Shown in pieces: positions 60,918-64,000 of a DNA stretch of 64,000 nt. The stretch covers positions 885,959-949,958 of the forward strand of contig NZ_JAHKRR010000002.1 of NCBI RefSeq assembly GCF_018863395.1, written 5' to 3'. Origin of the DNA: Sinomicrobium weinanense (lineage in GTDB: Bacteria; Bacteroidota; Bacteroidia; Flavobacteriales; Flavobacteriaceae). The notes under the pieces are model-generated. The model was given only the letters and a program-made list of their open reading frames with translations, was not told the origin of the DNA and ran no database searches. Positions within the stretch are counted from its first letter, which is position 1. Each line of letters begins with the position of its first letter. A program made the translations under genes and the position numbers.

Positions 60918-61595
60918 TTATGGTTTACTGGCAAACTGATTCTTCTGTACAAAATGGTTCGCGGTGCTTATAGTTTCTTCCGGGTTTTCATCCAGGGCTA
61001 CAAGAATAAAGTCGATCATGTTAGCCACCATATTATCCCAATCATCATCCGGCTCCTCTTCTTCTGTGTTGGTATCTACTGTAGAATATGAATAGAAACT
61101 ATGCCTGACCAATGAAGTAAAGGTGAGTATGACCCGTTTGTCTTCTGCAGAAAAACGGGGATGGTCTGTCATCAGGGATTCATACCGTGTAATGGTTGTG
61201 TATAACACCTCATAAGGATCATGTGGTAAGGTCAGAATGGTTTCAATAAAATCCACCAGGCTGGTCTTTGCCGCAAGTGTTAAATGAGAATTGGTAATGA
61301 TTTCTTTGAGGGCCAGTAAAGGATCATCGGTAATGGTATAGGGTTTATTCCCCAGGTCGGCAAGTCGAACGGTATGTTTGCCCGAAAGTTCGATATTGTT
61401 CATGTCAATGTACCTGTCAAGCGCTTCTCTATACCTCTCTCCTACACCATCGTAAGGATTGGTATTATTCCAGGGAATAACAGAGGTACGATGATGGATA
61501 TCCTGGGTATTAAGGTCATGGTAAAGGGCATCATCCGTAGTGCAAGCACAAAACATCAGGATAACACTTGCGAGAGCATATTTAAAATTTTTCAT
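60918..61595 (-). CDS. Lipoprotein of unknown function
   Basis: A 225-residue protein with lipoprotein signal MKNFKYALASVILMFCAC. The mature part is mostly helical and acidic, with EEEEPDDDWDNMVANMIDFI near residue 185. No known domain. It is the first gene of a leftward unit and divergent from the TPR sensor gene at 61943, with twin palindromes between them. Confidence 0.7.
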   Translation of the reverse strand: MKNFKYALASVILMFCACTTDDALYHDLNTQDIHHRTSVIPWNNTNPYDGVGERYREALDRYIDMNNIELSGKHTVRLADLGNKPYTITDDPLLALKEIITNSHLTLAAKTSLVDFIETILTLPHDPYEVLYTTITRYESLMTDHPRFSAEDKRVILTFTSLVRHSFYSYSTVDTNTEEEEPDDDWDNMVANMIDFILVALDENPEETISTANHFVQKNQFASKP

Positions 61596-61942
61596 CTTGT
61601 GAGTATTTGGTTAACTGAAGTTGTTTTATCAGTTCCTACTCACCCGGGTGATCAGAACTCGCTATCCGGAAAATACCGGCAGTTGTGATCGTTGAATTCA
61701 CAGACAAAACTACGGGGGATTACAGCACTTTTGCAACCACATGTTCGGGGATTTCCGGAAATCTTCCGTTGTATTTCCGGAAATCCCCGTATTGCTCTAA
61801 TGTTAAAAAATCATTAATAATAAATGGTTTGTGTTATATTTAAGTTAATTTTTATCTTCCAGGAATAAGTCTCCTAGAAAAGTGAGGAAAAAAGCATAAA
61901 ACTGGTGCTTTAAGGACATATTGTACTTAAATATGTAGTATC
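61596..61942. other. Divergent control region
   Basis: A 347-base gap between two divergent genes, AT-rich at 61795-61860. The only strong structure is the twin palindrome at 61746-61789, halfway between the two starts. TATATTTA (one base off the -7 box) lies at about 61835 in front of the rightward gene. Confidence 0.55.
61746..61789. promoter_or_regulatory. Twin palindromes forming a 17-bp inverted repeat (candidate operator)
   Basis: CGGGGATTTCCGGAAAT (61746-61762) and its exact complement (61773-61789) with a 10-base spacer. Each arm contains the self-complementary ATTTCCGGAAAT. The centres are 22 bases apart, about two helical turns, which suits two dimers side by side. No T-run follows, so a terminator is unlikely. 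Confidence 0.65.
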
Positions 61943-63634
61943 ATGATCTATAAACAAATACTTGTCATATCCTTTTTTGCTACCCATGTTGTTTTTCCAC
62001 AAGTAACACCCCCCACCCGAATAACAAATGACTCACTTCGAAAAGAGGATTATCGTTCTCTTTACGATCATATCACAAGTTCAAAAAATGACAGTATCAC
62101 TCAATCTCTCTACCTGAAAGCCTATCTCAATAAGGCACAAATGGAGAGTAACCGGGAGAAAATGATCCAGGGTTATAAACACTACCTGCATTATTCTCAT
62201 GGAAATTTAAAGCTGATTTACGGGGATAGTATGATCCTTATGGCTAAAAAAACTGATGATCCTATCCTTTTGGGGTCGGCTTATCTTTCTGTAGGCGGGG
62301 AATACTATAACCTTAAAAGGTATAAAGAGGCTTTGGACCATTACCTGGAGTCCGATCGATACCTTGTAAAAACGGATGATAACTACCTGAAATACAAATT
62401 AAAATACAACATGGCCCTTGTCAAATATTACACCCGGTATTATGACGAAGCTATTTCCCTACTTACGGAATGTCTGGAATATTTTAAAACAGAGGCTCCG
62501 AGGGGCTATTTGAATACCTTACATTTTTTAAGCCGGTGCCACAGCAGCATGGAAAATTATGGTTCGAGTTCAAGGGTCAACCAGTTAGGGATTACAGAAG
62601 GCAGAAAGATTGGAAATACCAGTATGGAAGTATATTTTATCCAATCGGAAGGGATCAATGACTGCATAAGATCTGATTATCATCTTGCCATACATAAACT
62701 GGATAGTACCCTGAAAGTGATCCGGGAGGAGAAAGATGATTTTGCCAATGAGGTATTGGGGCTTTTTTACCTGGGAAAAAGTTATTGGGGACTGGATGAA
62801 CGTAAAAAAGCTGTAGAATATTTTAAAGCGGTGGATACCTGTTTTAAAACCAGGGGGTATATGAAACGTGAATATCTCGAAGGATATAAGTTATTAGATG
62901 CCTATCATAAGTCAAGGGGAGAATTGAAACTTCAGCTTCACTATCTTGGAAGACAGCTTCAGGCGATGGAGTTTTTGGATACCCAGGAGAAATACCTGGA
63001 CGATAAGGTCAAGAATGAATATGATGTAAAAAGGGTCAGGCGTGAAAAAGAAAAGGTTGAAGCACTTTTACAGACCAGGAACAAGCAGAAAACCTGGGGA
63101 ATCATAGCAGGCATTTTTTTGTTTATCCTTATCTTATCCTTAGTCTATAGGAGCTACAGGATTAAAAAAATCTATAAGCAACGCTTTGAAGCCTTTATGA
63201 AAGGACATAGACCACAAAACCAGGCCACAAAAAAGAAAAGGCCTCCCTCCCAAAAACCGGATATTAGTCAGAAAGTAATTGATATGGTCCTAAAGAAGCT
63301 GGATACCTTTGAAAAAGGGAAAAAATTCCTGGATAAAAAGATGTCCGTGAGTAAATTTGCCGCTACCCTGGAGGTAAACAACAAATACCTTTCCCAGATT
63401 ATTTCTCATTTTAAAAAGAAAGGAGTAACGGAATATCTCAATGATTTACGGATCGACTATATTGTAGACCGGATGTAGAAGGACCCAAAATTATTACATT
63501 ATAATTACAATAGCCTTGCCGGAGATGCGGGATTTAACAGTGAAAGGACTTTTTCTGATGCCTTTCAGTCACGTACGGGTATAAAACCCACATTTTTCAT
63601 ACAAGAATTAAAAAAGAATGATCATTATAAATGA
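61943..63634 (+). pseudogene. TPR sensor with AraC-type HTH, interrupted by an in-frame TAG
   Basis: A signal peptide (MIYKQILVISFFATHVVF), TPR-like repeats (about 45-380), one transmembrane helix (about 388-407, WGIIAGIFLFILILSLVY) and a cytoplasmic HTH_18 domain. The frame meets TAG at 63476-63478 after EYLNDLRIDYIVDRM. It then continues for 51 codons in the same frame with the missing half of the HTH (YNSLAGDAGFNSERTFSDAF, TGIKPTFFIQELKKN) to a TGA at 63632-63634. Intact relatives would be about 563 residues. The 511-residue product lacks the second HTH helix pair. A single base change (for example from AAG, CAG or GAG) explains it. Confidence 0.8.
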
Positions 63635-63889
63635 AAAGAGGTATCTTCATCCTTCAAACGGCTCAAAATTAAACTATATAGCCTTTCAAGTAAAATAGCT
63701 GAATGATTAATAATATTAACAAAGTTTAATTCAAACTTGATCAACTTTTTTAAGTCTTATTATGATTTAGGTTGGCCTATTCGACTATTTCATTTCTTCT
63801 AGTTAAATTGACATCTTTCCCTCAATATATTTGCGAGTAAACGATTTTTTTTGTAATATTATTACATATAACTTGTAGGCTTACCCAAT

Positions 63890-64000
63890 CTAAGACACCT
63901 CTAAATTCAATAAATTTTCATTAATATCATTAGATTGGGGGAAGAATTCTTCCCCCAATCTGGGTTTGTACTCTCTTGGAGATTTATTCCCCAGAGATTG
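63890..64000 (-). CDS. 3' end of an IS3-type (rve) transposase
   Basis: The last 36 codons and TAG stop (63890-63892) of a leftward gene that starts outside the window. It begins QSLGNKSPREYKPRLGEEFF; the S-L-G-N-K-S/T-P-x-E-Y pattern is typical of the C-terminus of IS3-family integrase-domain transposases. The 30-base palindrome at 63932-63961 lies within it. The sequence after the stop (AGATTGGG) resembles a palindrome arm, so the IS end may be close. Confidence 0.7.
   Translation of the reverse strand, partial: QSLGNKSPREYKPRLGEEFFPQSNDINENLLNLEVS
63932..63961. repeat. Perfect 30-bp palindrome inside the transposase end
   Basis: The half-site AGATTGGGGGAAGAA is followed directly by its exact complement, with no loop. 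An imperfect copy of the arm (CCCAATCTA) lies at 63884-63892 next to the stop codon. Confidence 0.75.

Larger units (their letters stand above)
43399..64000. mobile_element. Integrative conjugative element (Tra-type), right end not in window
   Basis: The left boundary is set by tRNA-Phe and by the change from core genes to a serine recombinase plus tra genes traE-traN in one direction. About 20.6 kb are present. Relaxase, coupling protein and the far attachment site are not seen and should lie to the right if the element is complete. The intergenic repeat family common at 10.9-39.2 kb was not found here. The exact crossover point is not visible. Confidence 0.85.

Noticed and set aside
43399..64000. 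Second attachment-site copy of the tRNA-Phe 3' end
   Set aside because: No repeat of the GATTCCTGGAGGTACCA-type end was found by eye; the right end is probably beyond the window.

Overview
The window is chromosomal DNA of a member of the Bacteroidota, most likely family Flavobacteriaceae. The evidence is a Bacteroidota-type (subtype iii) type VI secretion gene set, the purH-mreBCD-PBP2-rodA and coaX-OMP-TPR-lptC gene orders, a mevalonate-pathway HMG-CoA reductase, a Tra-type (CTnDOT-like) conjugative transposon, and promoters of the Bacteroidota form TTTG-N19-TAnnTTTG. The species cannot be named from the sequence.

Region 1 (1-10.8 kb) starts with the 5' part of a Glu-rich lipoprotein gene and an NlpC/P60 lipoprotein. 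A T6SS block follows on the plus strand: a membrane-anchored PKD protein, sheath genes tssB and tssC, tube gene tssD (Hcp), spike gene vgrG, a probable adaptor or cargo gene, a small membrane protein (candidate immunity) and a large membrane protein that may be a PAAR-like tip or effector. Baseplate, membrane-complex and ClpV genes are not in the window.

Region 2 (10.8-43.3 kb) is core chromosome. It holds purH, the cell-shape operon mreB-mreC-mreD-mrdA-rodA, a C-terminal processing protease, surE, lpxB, a second NlpC/P60 lipoprotein, comEC, a DPP-IV/POT peptide-use operon, HMG-CoA reductase with a GYDIA-type GHMP kinase, a BlaI/M56 sensor pair, ppiD, a CNNM/CorC protein, lptC, TPR and outer-membrane proteins, coaX and tRNA-Phe. 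Its intergenic gaps carry an unusual family of low-complexity, hairpin-forming repeats built from words such as CGGTAATCAGTATTC. One of them supplies the last codons of lpxB.

Region 3 (43.4 kb to the end) is a conjugative element inserted at tRNA-Phe. A large serine recombinase lies at its left edge, and its ORF takes its last codons and stop from the antisense of the tRNA. A leftward tra operon follows: traE, an unknown gene, a DNA methyltransferase, traF, traG, three VirB5/TraI-like paralogues, traJ, traK, a traL-like gene, traM, traN and two paralogous DUF-type proteins. Further right are unknown genes, an AraC regulator, a small membrane protein, a lipoprotein, and a divergent TPR/AraC-type sensor broken by an in-frame TAG. 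The intergenic repeats of region 2 were not seen here. The window closes in the 3' end of an IS3-type transposase; the right end of the element is not reached.
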